Of a stretch of 64,000 bases of DNA, positions 43,325 to 52,202 are shown in pieces. The translations under genes and the position numbers were made by a program. The stretch comes from PALSA-693 sp963834725 (GTDB lineage: Bacteria > Actinomycetota > Acidimicrobiia > Acidimicrobiales > Palsa-688). Under the pieces are notes generated by a model. It ran no database searches. It saw nothing but the letters and a program-made list of their open reading frames with translations, and was not told the DNA's origin. The stretch covers positions 186,001-250,000 of the forward strand of contig CAWICN010000001.1 in NCBI GenBank assembly GCA_963834725.1, written 5' to 3'. The first letter of the stretch is position 1, and each line of letters starts with the position of its first letter.

Positions 43325-44836
43325 CTATCTGACCTCCGCAGGAAGGGGAAAGTTGACCTGTTCGTGGCGCACCGGGCGCTCCTCGATCTCGATAGGCCCG
43401 AGGGTCGCCAGGGCCTCGACCACCCGATCGACCAGCGCATGAGGAGCGGACGCTCCTGCGGTCACGCCGATCGTCGACGCGCCGCGCAGCCAGGCGAGAT
43501 TCAGTTCCGTTTCGTCCTCGAGCAGTTCCGCCCGGCACCCGGCCCGACTGCCAACCTCGGCCAGGCGGGCGGTGTTGGACGAGTTGGCCGAACCGATCAC
43601 GAGCAGCAGATCGCACGCGCTGGCGATGGCCCGAACCGCGTCCTGGCGGTTCTGAGTGGCGTAGCACACATCGGCCGCGTGTGGCCCGACGATGGCCGGG
43701 AACCGATCGGTGAGGCTGCCCACCAGCCCGGCCACATCGTCGGGGGACAGGGTCGTCTGCGTAACGTAGGCCAGCCGATCCGGATTGTCTACCTCCAGGG
43801 CGGCGACGTCAGCGCGGTCCTCGACCAGGGTGACACCGTCCCCCTCGCCCAGCGTGCCCTCGGTCTCGTCGTGGCCGGCGTGGCCGATGAGAACCACCTG
43901 GTAGCCCCGCGACTGGAATCGCTGCACCTCGCGGTGGACCTTGGCCACCAGGGGGCAGGTGGCGTCGACGACCTGTAACCCCCTGCGGTCGGCTTCGGTT
44001 CTCACGGCCGGGGCCACCCCGTGGGCTGAGAAGACCACGGTGGCGCCGTCGGGAACCTCGTCCAGTTCATGCACGAAGATGGCGCCCCGCCGCTCGAGGT
44101 CGGCGACCACGTGGCGGTTGTGGACGATCTGCCGCCGGACGTAGACCGGGCTGCCGTGGCGTGCCAACACCCGCTCCACGGTCTCGATGGCCCGCTCGAC
44201 GCCGGCGCAGAAGGAACGAGGACCGGCCAGGAGAATGGTCTTCGGCCCGACGGCGGCGGCCCAGTCGTCCAGGATCGGTGCGGCGGCTCGGAGGGACCGG
44301 AGCGCCCGCCATCCACCGCGGATGATGGTAGGTGAGAGCAGGTCCCGGGCGCAGGTGTCGGAGATGGCCCGTACCACCGTGACCGGCTGGTGCCCGGGCA
44401 TGCCCACCAGGGCGGCGGTCTCCATGTCGACGGCGAGGGCCCCGGTCGCGGCCAGGCGGGCGCGCTCCGAGGACCCTTTCACCAGAGACGTGGTGGACAC
44501 GATCGGCCCCACCGTCACGTTGAGCCCTCGTCGCCGCAGACCGGCGGCCACCAGGGGGGCCGATGCCAGCGTCGACGGTACCTCGATGCCTCGCTCGTCG
44601 AGGACCCGGTCGGCGACGACCAATGCTCCGGCGGGTAACCCCTCAACGAGGGCGCCGGCGACACCGGCCACAGCCACCGGCCCGGTTTCCCGGCCGCGGT
44701 GGAGGGAGCGGGCGGTCGCGGCCGCACGCCGCGAGCCGGCGCCGGTGCGGACCACCCGGGCGCCGCTTCCTTCGACGGTCAAGGCCCTGGCTTCGATCCG
44801 GAGTGGGGCGAGCACAGTGAGGATCGGCTCGTTCAC
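43325..44836 (-). CDS. hpnG-ispH: Fusion of hopanoid-associated phosphorylase HpnG and 4-hydroxy-3-methylbut-2-enyl diphosphate reductase IspH
   Basis: 503 residues in two domains. Residues 1 to about 205 are a nucleoside phosphorylase/MTAN-like domain (PVAVAGVAGAL, GALAVDMETAAL), the HpnG type that removes adenine from adenosylhopane. Residues about 212-490 are complete IspH: the [4Fe-4S] cysteines lie in RSFCAGVERA, VDATCPLVAKVH and DVCYATQNRQDAV. The catalytic loops VHNRHVV, FSAHG and GHDETEGT are present. GTG at 44836 overlaps the TGA of shc (GTGA). The single continuous frame with both active sites intact argues for a real fusion. It links the last MEP-pathway step to hopanoid tailoring. 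Confidence 0.93.
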   Translation of the reverse strand: MNEPILTVLAPLRIEARALTVEGSGARVVRTGAGSRRAAATARSLHRGRETGPVAVAGVAGALVEGLPAGALVVADRVLDERGIEVPSTLASAPLVAAGLRRRGLNVTVGPIVSTTSLVKGSSERARLAATGALAVDMETAALVGMPGHQPVTVVRAISDTCARDLLSPTIIRGGWRALRSLRAAAPILDDWAAAVGPKTILLAGPRSFCAGVERAIETVERVLARHGSPVYVRRQIVHNRHVVADLERRGAIFVHELDEVPDGATVVFSAHGVAPAVRTEADRRGLQVVDATCPLVAKVHREVQRFQSRGYQVVLIGHAGHDETEGTLGEGDGVTLVEDRADVAALEVDNPDRLAYVTQTTLSPDDVAGLVGSLTDRFPAIVGPHAADVCYATQNRQDAVRAIASACDLLLVIGSANSSNTARLAEVGSRAGCRAELLEDETELNLAWLRGASTIGVTAGASAPHALVDRVVEALATLGPIEIEERPVRHEQVNFPLPAEVR

Positions 44837-46852
44837 GGCTCACCTGCTTCGGAATCGCGGCCCCGCACATACCGGGCGAGGGCCATCACCGGCCAGACGA
44901 GCCGGTAGAGGTGGTAGTTGATGTTGAAATCCCACGGGAAGCCGGTGCCGGTGTACCACGGCTCGTCCCAGCTGCCGTCCGTGCCTTGCGTCTCGACCAG
45001 CCAGGCCACGCCCCGGCTGACGGCGGCGCGGTTCGATTCGCCGGCCGCCAGGAGCGCCAGCAGGGCCCAGGCCGTCTGGGACGCCGTCGACGCGCCCGCG
45101 GCCGCGCCAGCGGGTATCGATGTAGGAGCGCATGTCCTCACCCCACCCACCGTCGGGATTCTGGTGGTCCTCGAGCCAGGCGACGGCCCTCCGGATGCGG
45201 GTGTCGTCGGGTGCCACCCCCGCCCGGATGAGCGCAGGAACGGCGGCGCCGGTGCCATAGACGTAGTTGACCCCCCAGCGGCCGAACCACGATCCGTCCG
45301 TTTCCTGCTCGGCTGACAGCCAGTCCAGGCCTCGTTGCAGCACGTCCGGGGGAACGCCGGGCTCGTCGGCGAGCATCTCGATCACGTGGGCGGTGACGTC
45401 GGTGGAGGGAGGGTCGGTTACCTCGCCGAAGTCGCAGAAGGGGAGGGCGGCGATCAGCCGGCTGTCGTTGTCGGCGTCGAAGGCACCCCAACCGCCGTTG
45501 GCGCATTGCATCCCGATGATCCAGGCCACGGCCCGGGTGCAGGCGGCGTCCCCGACCGGCCGGGTCCGCCGCAGGGCCAGCACCACCTCGGCCGTGTCGT
45601 CGATGTCAGGATAGTTGTCGTTGGCAAACTCGAAGGCCCAGCCGCCTGGATCCAGCCGGGGACGGCGTACCGCCCAGTCCCCTCGCGTGGTGATCTCCTC
45701 AGCCTCGAGCCAGCGGGCGGCCGCGGCCAGGGCCGGATCGTCCGGCTCGGCGCCGGCGTCGGAGAGGGCGACCACCGCCAGCGCCGTGTCCCACACGGGC
45801 GACTGGCAGGCTTCGAGGCGCCGGCCCCGGTCGTCGTGGATGACGAAGTCGTCGAGCCCGGCCAGCGCGGCGCGGATGACCGGATGGTCCAGCGGATACC
45901 CCTGCAGGTCGAGGGCCATGATCGAGTACACGACCGGGGGCTGGATCCCTCCCCACAGCCCGTCGGCCTCCTGGCGCCGGACGATCCACTGCTCAGCCCG
46001 CCGGAGGGCGGCGCGCCGCAGGGCCCGGCGGGGGAGGAACCAATCGGGCAGCCGCTCATAGCCGTGCAAGGCCCGATCCAGCGCCAGGAGCCGGCCCCGG
46101 GTGGTGCGCAGACCACCCAGCTTTCCCAGACCGCCCGGATTTCCCAGACCGCCCGGATTTCCCAGACCGCCCGGATTTCCCAGACCGCCCGGATTTCGCA
46201 GACGCCCCGGGCCGCCGGAACCGGGGACGGGGGCCGGCGCGGGCGCCCGCAGCTCGTCGAGGTTGAACGGCAACGGCCGAGCCGGGCGGTGCGCCGTCAC
46301 GATCGTCAGGGCCACGACGGTCTGGCGAGCCCAGCACCCGAAGTCGTAGATGTTGAGCGGCGCCGAGGGCGGGAGGAACATGATCTCGGGCGGCACCACC
46401 GGAAGGTCCTCCCAGTCCCACCGCCCGAGGAGCGCCAGCCAGATACGGGTGAACACCCGGCTTCCTTCGATTCCTCCGTTGTCACGCACCCAGGCCGCCG
46501 CGGCCCGAAGCGGCGATGACTCGGCGGGATCGCCGGCGAGGCGCAGCGCTACGTAGGCCTCGATGGTGGTCGAAAGGTCGGAGGGCCCTCCGTAGAAGGT
46601 GCTCCACGTGCCGTCGTCGTGCTGGTTGGCCCGGATCCACTGGGCTGCCGCGCCCGCCAGGTCAGTGTCGAGGATGCCGAGGAAGTGGCGCAGCATGAGA
46701 TCCTCGGCGTCCATGGTCACGTTGGTCTCCAGCTCCCCCTTCCACCATCCGTTTTGATGCTGGAGTTTCCGCAGCTGGTCGCCGGCCGCCGCCAATGCGA
46801 CCCGCACCGGGTCGACGGAAGTGCTCACCGGATCCGCTGCGGTCGCGGTCAC
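44833..46852 (-). CDS. shc: Squalene-hopene cyclase, frameshifted near the C terminus
   Basis: The catalytic motif DIDDTA is in YPDIDDTAEVVLALRR. QW motifs such as QCANGGWGAFDAD and QETDGSWFGRWGVNYVYGTG are spread through the chain. The frame is lost after SYIDTRWRGRG: one extra base at about 45094 separates it from STASQTAWALLALLAAGE, QGTDGSWDEPWYTGTG and FNINYHLYRLVWPVMAL, which end at 44833. Removing that base restores a protein of about 672 residues. A Gly/Pro repeat (five 18-bp units) sits in a loop near residue 225. Starts GTG 46852 and overlaps the upstream gene by GTGA. Likely a sequencing error, given the conserved neighbours. Confidence 0.9.
46113..46202 (-). repeat. Five 18-bp units inside shc, in frame
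   Basis: On the plus strand the unit reads CCGCCCGGATTTCCCAGA, with two central units identical to the consensus and the outer ones carrying few changes. It encodes a collagen-like NPGGLG repeat inserted between the N-terminal barrel and the next helix of the cyclase. It is multiple-of-three, so length changes do not shift the frame. Confidence 0.95.
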
Positions 46853-47949
46853 GAGTCCCGCTCGACGACATACACCGCCAGGTCGGCCAGGTCACGGTGC
46901 GGGATCGCCGACAGCCGCACCCGCTCGAGGGCGCCGAGGGCGGCGTCAAGGTTGGCCTTGGCCCGCACCGCGGTCCACTCCCGCCCACCGCAGACCTCCA
47001 CCAGGTAGGTCGCCCGCTCGATCTGATCGGTGTCGAGCGGCCGCGTGGGTTGGGGCACCGTCACCGCGCCGGCCGCCTCGCCGTCAGCGATTGCCGTGGG
47101 CCCTGAGATGGGCCCTGAGATGGGACCAGAGATCAGATCCCGCAACTCGTCGGATTCGGGGCCGCCGGCCGCCAGCGCCGACACCACCGGCATCGTCTTC
47201 TTCCGCTGGCGCAGGTCGCTGCCGGCGGGTTTGCCGGTCTGGGCCGGGTCGCCCCAGATCCCGAGCAGGTCGTCGACGGCCTGGAAGGCCAACCCCAGGT
47301 AGCGCCCGTAGTCGCGGAGGGCACCGACGGTCGCACCTGGCGCCCCGGCCAGAATGGCGCCGATCGACGCGGCGCAGCCAAGCAGGGCACCGGTCTTGGC
47401 CGCGCACATGCCCATGCACTGCTCCACGGAGACATCGCGCTTGCTCTCGAAGGCGATGTCGTCGGCCTGGCCCGCGATCATGGCGGCCGTGGCGTCGGCC
47501 AAGGATGCCGACGCCGCCGCGCCCCGCCCCAATGGGGTCTCGAGGAGAACCTGGTGAGCGAGGATCTGCAGGGCGTCGCCGGCGACGATCGCGGGCCCGA
47601 TGCCGTACACGGACCATACGGTGGGGCGGTGATGCCGTTCGGTGTCGGTGTCAATGATGTCGTCGTGGATGAGCGAGAAGTTGTGGACCAGCTCCACCGC
47701 GACGCCGCCGGGCACGCCCACCTCGGCGTCGGCCCAGGCCGCCTCGGCGGAGAGGATGGCGAGGGTGGGGCGGATGCCCTTCCCACCGGGGGAGTTGACC
47801 GGATTACCACCCGGGTCGGTCCACCCCATGTGGTAGGTGGCGAGGCGCCGAATCTCCGGCGCCAGCCGCTCGATGGCCTCGCTCAAGGCCGGGGCGACGG
47901 CCCGGCGGGACCGGGCCAGTACCTCGGGAACGCCAATGGTCGGGGTCAC
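46849..47949 (-). CDS. Trans-isoprenyl (polyprenyl/farnesyl-type) diphosphate synthase of the hopanoid operon
   Basis: 366 residues. First aspartate-rich motif LIHDDIIDTD, second QAVDDLLGIWGD, plus GGKGIRPTLAIL and the allylic/Mg region. It would condense IPP with DMAPP/GPP to farnesyl diphosphate, the substrate of HpnD, or to a longer chain; length cannot be told from sequence. Near residue 285 an SGPI repeat (12-bp units on DNA) forms an unusual insertion. GTG 47949 has a GGAGG site and overlaps hpnE (GTGA). The stop overlaps shc (GTGA). Confidence 0.9.
   Translation of the reverse strand: MTPTIGVPEVLARSRRAVAPALSEAIERLAPEIRRLATYHMGWTDPGGNPVNSPGGKGIRPTLAILSAEAAWADAEVGVPGGVAVELVHNFSLIHDDIIDTDTERHHRPTVWSVYGIGPAIVAGDALQILAHQVLLETPLGRGAAASASLADATAAMIAGQADDIAFESKRDVSVEQCMGMCAAKTGALLGCAASIGAILAGAPGATVGALRDYGRYLGLAFQAVDDLLGIWGDPAQTGKPAGSDLRQRKKTMPVVSALAAGGPESDELRDLISGPISGPISGPTAIADGEAAGAVTVPQPTRPLDTDQIERATYLVEVCGGREWTAVRAKANLDAALGALERVRLSAIPHRDLADLAVYVVERDS
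47098..47136 (-). repeat. 12-bp tandem repeat inside the prenyl synthase gene
   Basis: CCCTGAGATGGG is repeated twice with a third variant, in frame, encoding SGPI-type tetrapeptides in an insertion after DELRDLI. Another example of frame-preserving expansion in this operon. Confidence 0.7.
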
Positions 47950-49466
47950 GCCACCTCCTGGTCGTCGGTTGGTTCCGGGGTGTCGGTTGTTTCTGGGGAA
48001 GGCGCCACGGTCAGCACAGGAGCGGGGTCTGCGTCGCTGGCGAACGGGGTCGGGCCGGCGCTTGTGAACCGGGTCGCGCCGGCGCTGGCGAGAACCACAG
48101 CCGCGGCGGCTCGGCCGCTCCTGACCGCACCTTCCATGGTGGCCGGCCACCCGGTGTCGGTCCACGCTCCGGCGACGGCGAGGCCCGGCCGGGCCGTGGC
48201 CGAGCCGGGTCGCAACGCCGCCGTGCCCGGGCGGGCCCGGAAGGTGGCGTTGCGCTCCTTGGTGACCACGGAATCGATCAGCCGGGCCCCGGGCAGGGCC
48301 GGGAGCACGCGGCCGAGCTCGCCGGTTACCCACCCGATCAGATCGTCGGGTCGGCGGCCAAGCAGTTCGTCGGCGGCCGACATCGACACTGCGACATACT
48401 GCGATCCGGGCGGCTCTGTGCCCGGATCGGTAGCGGGCTGCCCTGACGACGTGCGATCGAACACCCACAGGAACGGGGAGCCCAACACGGCCAGGACGGG
48501 CCAATCGGTCACCCGGCGGTCGAAGACCAGGTGGACGTCGACGACGGCCGAGGTACCGAGGTCGGCCAGGCGGTCCTGGTGGGGTAGCGCGTCGGGCGGG
48601 AGGAGCGAACCGGCCGCGTCGTGGGGGACGGCGGCGATCACGGCGTCGGCGTCGAGCCGCCCGTCCTCGGTCGTGACGGTGAACCGGGAACGGTCGTCGT
48701 CCCGGCCTGGCTCGATCGACCGGACCGTCACCCCCAGGCGGACCTCCACGCCGCCCCGATCGAGCGCGGTCCGGGCCCGGTCGCCGTGCAGGCGGCCGAG
48801 CGGCACCCGGCTCCAGCCGATGTCAGCGGCACGGGCGTCGCTGAGCAGGCCGGTCTGGAACACCTTCGCCGCCATCGCCAACGAGGCGTCGCGGGCGGGC
48901 AGGTTAACGGTGGGCACCGTGATCAGATCCCAGAGGGCCGCCAGGCTGGCCTGGGATTGGCCGTGGTGGGCCAGCCAGGTGGCGAACGACTCCTGATCGA
49001 GCGCCGGATCATCGAGGTCGAGGCGCCGCAGGGCGAGCATCGCCCGCCCCACCGCCAGCCGATCCGGGAGCGGGAGATGCGGGTAGCGCAGGAGGGACCC
49101 GGCCAGGTGAAGGGGGGCGGGAAGCGCGCCCCCTCGGAGCCGGCCGATCCGGGGCGGCCCGCCGGCGCGAGTTGCCGGCGCCGCCACCGGGAGGTCGAGC
49201 CGGTCTGGCAGCTCGACGTCCGACCGGGCACCGATCCGGTCGAGGAACGACAGGTACTGGTCACAGCACCGGAGGAACACATGCTGGCCGTTGTCGATCC
49301 ACCGATCGCCATGCCGGAACGACCAGGTGAGACCGCCGAGCCGGTTGCGCCGCTCGAGGATGGTCACCTGGGCACCGTGGTCGGTGCATGCCAGCGCCGC
49401 AGAAAGGCCGGCCAGTCCTCCGCCAATGACCACGACCCGGGGACCGGTCCCCGTGGGTGCGCTCAT
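47946..49466 (-). CDS. hpnE: Hydroxysqualene dehydroxylase HpnE (FAD-dependent)
   Basis: 506 residues from ATG 49466. Dinucleotide-binding motif VVVIGGGLAGLSAALA starts near residue 10, with GGLTWSFRHGDRWIDNGQHVFL, the conserved HpnE region, next. The C-terminal FAD motif is GLAVAGAWTDTGWPATMEGAVRSG. HpnE reduces hydroxysqualene to squalene. An in-frame GTG at 49538 inside the hpnD stop region would add 24 residues that are not family-like. A strong hairpin overlaps the ATG. The disordered Thr/Pro-rich tail is long. The stop overlaps the prenyl synthase start. Confidence 0.93.
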   Translation of the reverse strand: MSAPTGTGPRVVVIGGGLAGLSAALACTDHGAQVTILERRNRLGGLTWSFRHGDRWIDNGQHVFLRCCDQYLSFLDRIGARSDVELPDRLDLPVAAPATRAGGPPRIGRLRGGALPAPLHLAGSLLRYPHLPLPDRLAVGRAMLALRRLDLDDPALDQESFATWLAHHGQSQASLAALWDLITVPTVNLPARDASLAMAAKVFQTGLLSDARAADIGWSRVPLGRLHGDRARTALDRGGVEVRLGVTVRSIEPGRDDDRSRFTVTTEDGRLDADAVIAAVPHDAAGSLLPPDALPHQDRLADLGTSAVVDVHLVFDRRVTDWPVLAVLGSPFLWVFDRTSSGQPATDPGTEPPGSQYVAVSMSAADELLGRRPDDLIGWVTGELGRVLPALPGARLIDSVVTKERNATFRARPGTAALRPGSATARPGLAVAGAWTDTGWPATMEGAVRSGRAAAAVVLASAGATRFTSAGPTPFASDADPAPVLTVAPSPETTDTPEPTDDQEVA

Positions 49467-49496
49467 TGGGGCACCATCCAGGGAACGGTGCCCCAA
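49466..49496 (-). promoter_or_regulatory. Stem-loop over the hpnE start codon
   Basis: TTGGGGCACC and GGTGCCCCAA are perfect ten-base complements with an 11-base loop. In the mRNA the 3' arm ends on the first bases of the hpnE AUG, and no ribosome site is seen in the loop. This could limit or regulate hpnE translation, or force coupling to hpnD. Confidence 0.6.
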
Positions 49497-49527
49497 CCTG
49501 TCACAGTGGCTCGCTCCACAAGGTCGC

Positions 49528-50382
49528 TCACGCTGCACCCCTCACCAGGGCTCGTACCGCTACCGCCAGCTTCTCCCGGGGAGGGAGCGAGAGACGGCCC
49601 CGCAACACGGCGGCGGGGTCTCGCTGGATCCGGACCAGGAGCCGGCGGTAGATGCCGGCCATCGCTGCGGTACACGCCCGGGACCGCCAGTCGAGCATCG
49701 GAAGCAGGGCCAGCCCTCGCTCGTACCACTCCTCGGCCCGGGCCGCTTCGAAGCTGACCAGGGCGGAGACGTTGTCGAGGTCGCCCCGGAGGTCGGCGGC
49801 CACGCCGAAGCGCGCCCGATCCTCGGCAGGGAGGTAGACCCGGCCCATCTGGTCGCGATCCTCGACGATGTCCCTGAGGATGTTGGTGATCTGGAGAGCG
49901 ACGCCGAGGTCGTTGGCGAGCGGTTCGGCGCGACCGGGGTCCGCGGTGCCATAGACGCCGAGACTGAGCCGCCCGATGCTGCCGGCGACCCTCCGGCAGT
50001 AACCGACCATGTCCTCAAAGGACTGATACCCCTGGCCGTGCACGTCCATCTCACAGCCATCGATGAGATCGTCAAAGGCGGACAGTGGAACAGGAAAGCG
50101 CCGGGCCACATCGGCGAGGGCGACCAGCACCGGGTCGTCGCTGTCATGGGTGTCCGGGCCGCCGAGCGCGGCCACATCCTTGCGGGCGTCGGCGAGCGCG
50201 GCCAGCTTGTCGGGCACCGAGCCGTCGCCGTCGCCGATGTCGTCGATGCGGCGGGCGAGGGCGTACAGGGCACTCATGGCCTGGCGCTTCGCCCGCGGGA
50301 GCAGCTTGATCCCGTAGGAGAAATTCCGAGCCTGGGTGGTTGTGATCTCCTCGCACCGCAGGTACGCCTCGTCGAGGTTCAT
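49528..50382 (-). CDS. hpnD: Presqualene diphosphate synthase HpnD
   Basis: 284 residues of the squalene/phytoene synthase family: YALARRIDDIGDGD supplies the first Asp-rich motif and ITNILRDIVEDRDQMGRVYLP the second. KLLPRAKRQAMSALY is the typical start of the active-site helix. HpnD joins two farnesyl diphosphates into presqualene diphosphate. ATG at 50382 overlaps the hpnC TGA (ATGA), so translation is coupled. Confidence 0.93.
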   Translation of the reverse strand: MNLDEAYLRCEEITTTQARNFSYGIKLLPRAKRQAMSALYALARRIDDIGDGDGSVPDKLAALADARKDVAALGGPDTHDSDDPVLVALADVARRFPVPLSAFDDLIDGCEMDVHGQGYQSFEDMVGYCRRVAGSIGRLSLGVYGTADPGRAEPLANDLGVALQITNILRDIVEDRDQMGRVYLPAEDRARFGVAADLRGDLDNVSALVSFEAARAEEWYERGLALLPMLDWRSRACTAAMAGIYRRLLVRIQRDPAAVLRGRLSLPPREKLAVAVRALVRGAA

Positions 50383-51332
50383 GCCGCCTCGCGGTGCGTC
50401 AGCGGGCGCACGAGGGCGGCGCCCAGGTGGGATGCGACCCGGACCGGCGCCGGCCTCGGCGCCCTCCCGAGCGGGTCGAAATGACGATCGGCAATGGCGT
50501 CGAGAGCTCCCTGGCCCCCGGCCCAGAAGCCGGCAACCGCCCACCTGGCCCGGCCGTGCAGGGACTTGATGAGAGGCACCCCCTCATCGAGGATCCGCCG
50601 CGTTCGAGCCACCTGGAAGGCTAGGAGTCCCCGCAGGGCGGCCGACGCCGGCGGGCCGGCGGTCAGCTCATCGGCGTCCACACCGAAGCGAGCCATGTCG
50701 TCGGCCGGCAGGTAGATCCGCCCCGCCGCCGCGTCTTCTGCGACGTCCTGCCAGTGTTCAGCGAGTTGAAGCCCGGTGCAGATTCGGTCGGACCAGGAAA
50801 ATCGGTCCGGATCGGTGGCGTTGAATACGGAGAGGACCAACCGGCCGATCGGGTCGGCCGACAGCCGGCAGTAGCCGACCAGGTCCCCGAAGGTGGCGTA
50901 GCGGTGGACCACCTGGTCTTGCCGGTTGGCGGCGATCAGATCCCGGAGGGAGCCGGCGTCGGCGCCGAGCGCCCGAACCGTGCGGGCTGCGCCGGCCGCT
51001 AGCGGGTGCAGCCCGGCCTGCTCCGGGTCGGTGAGGGCCAGTTGGGTCTGGGCCGCGATCCAGTCCAGGGCTTCCACCCGGTCGCCCTCGTACTCGTCGC
51101 CCAGATAGTCGACCAGCCGGGCGAACCCGTAGATGGCCATCAGGTGGACCCGCTGGTCCGGCCCGAGCAGCCGCGATGCCACCCGGAAGTTCTCGCCTGC
51201 GGCTCGCCCGAGAATCTGGTCGGGCGCGGGCAGGCCGGCGGGGGCTGGGGTGACCCCTGGGAGGGTGGACGGCGCCCAGCCAGATTCAGGGTAAGAGCCA
51301 GATTGGGTGTAAGAGAGTGACCGCGTGGTCAA
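50379..51332 (-). CDS. hpnC: Hydroxysqualene synthase HpnC
   Basis: 317 residues of the same fold as HpnD. It has VDYLGDEYEGDRV in place of the first Asp-rich motif, EHWQDVAEDAAAGRIYLPADDM as the second, and GENFRVASRLLGP near the start. HpnC converts presqualene diphosphate to hydroxysqualene. The only supported start is TTG 51332. It sits almost at the predicted transcription start, so the mRNA could be leaderless. The first 38 residues are Ser/Pro-rich with a repeated SGSYPESGW-type element and are not family-like. Confidence 0.92.
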   Translation of the reverse strand: MTTRSLSYTQSGSYPESGWAPSTLPGVTPAPAGLPAPDQILGRAAGENFRVASRLLGPDQRVHLMAIYGFARLVDYLGDEYEGDRVEALDWIAAQTQLALTDPEQAGLHPLAAGAARTVRALGADAGSLRDLIAANRQDQVVHRYATFGDLVGYCRLSADPIGRLVLSVFNATDPDRFSWSDRICTGLQLAEHWQDVAEDAAAGRIYLPADDMARFGVDADELTAGPPASAALRGLLAFQVARTRRILDEGVPLIKSLHGRARWAVAGFWAGGQGALDAIADRHFDPLGRAPRPAPVRVASHLGAALVRPLTHREAA

Positions 51333-51334
51333 CA

Positions 51335-51363
51335 GATGTACGCGCTTTGGCGGCGCGTGTCAA
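51335..51363 (-). promoter_or_regulatory. Promoter of the hopanoid operon
   Basis: TTGACA (51363-51358) and TACATC (51340-51335) are separated by 17 bases, ideal spacing. The start of transcription would fall at about 51328, at the TTG start of hpnC. The regulator gene ends 35 bases upstream, so this promoter could run the operon independently. Confidence 0.55.
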
Positions 51364-51397
51364 GCACCCTGCCGCGAGGAGCGGTCTGGCGGCCCTG

Positions 51398-52159
51398 TCA
51401 GGTGGGTGCTGCCAGTTCGGCGCCGAGACCATAATCGGGCGGCCAGTCAGGGCCGACCGCCCAGGCCAGCACCGTCGCGAAGGCCGATTGGATGATCGAC
51501 AGGCCGGCCTTGATGGCGGCCTCTGGTTCGGTTGAGCGGCCAGTGAACGCCCGGCCCGCGGCCTCGGCGAGGGTGCGCAGGACGTGGCGGGCCTGCTCGG
51601 CGCTCGGCTCGTGGCCCTTGGCGGCACGGGCGCCGAGCTCCAGCAACATGGGCAGAACCCCCGCCACCAGGTGCCCGAACACCATCGCCGTCTTCTCAGG
51701 GTCGCCCGTCAGTCCCGACGGGCCGCCAAGGGCGGTGACGGCCGAAGTGAACCGGGATTCGGTGTCGGCCAGGAGGGTCTCGATGGCGGCGGTGAGAAGG
51801 TCCTCCTTCGAGGCAAAGTGGCGATACACCGTCCCCTTGGCCACCTGGGCCGCCTCGGCGATGTCGCTGACCGTCACTTCGCTGTAACTCCGCGTCTGGA
51901 AGGCCTCGATCGCCACGGCGACCACCCGGGCCCGGCACTCGGGGTCGGCGGCAGCCTGGCCCCGGATGGAGCGCAGCGCTTCCAGGTGGCGCTCGTCGTA
52001 GCCGAACCGGTTGGCTGTCTCTCGCGCCGGCGGGGGGATCAGCCCGGCCCGGCGGTAATGGTGGATGGTGCTCGCGGGCACCCCACTCCGGGCAACCAGC
52101 TCCGACAGGGAGAAGAGGCGATCTGGTGGGGATTCCGGGTCCACGGGCCACATCGGCAT
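51398..52159 (-). CDS. Dual-HTH transcriptional regulator: MerR-type N terminus fused to a TetR-type regulator
   Basis: 253 residues. Residues about 15-65 are a MerR winged helix (FSLSELVARSGVPASTIHHYRRAGLIPPP, NRFGYDERHLEAL). Residues about 77-125 are a TetR helix-turn-helix (EAFQTRSYSEVTVSDIAEAAQVAKGTVYRHFASKEDLL), followed by a helical ligand-binding C-terminal domain. The arrangement is complete in one frame, so it is a fusion rather than two genes. As first gene before hpnC it is the obvious candidate regulator of the hopanoid operon. The ligand is unknown. Confidence 0.88.
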   Translation of the reverse strand: MPMWPVDPESPPDRLFSLSELVARSGVPASTIHHYRRAGLIPPPARETANRFGYDERHLEALRSIRGQAAADPECRARVVAVAIEAFQTRSYSEVTVSDIAEAAQVAKGTVYRHFASKEDLLTAAIETLLADTESRFTSAVTALGGPSGLTGDPEKTAMVFGHLVAGVLPMLLELGARAAKGHEPSAEQARHVLRTLAEAAGRAFTGRSTEPEAAIKAGLSIIQSAFATVLAWAVGPDWPPDYGLGAELAAPT

Positions 52160-52202
52160 GCTTCAGGCAGCCGGCGTGAGCGGGCCGAGGACGGACATGC
52201 CC

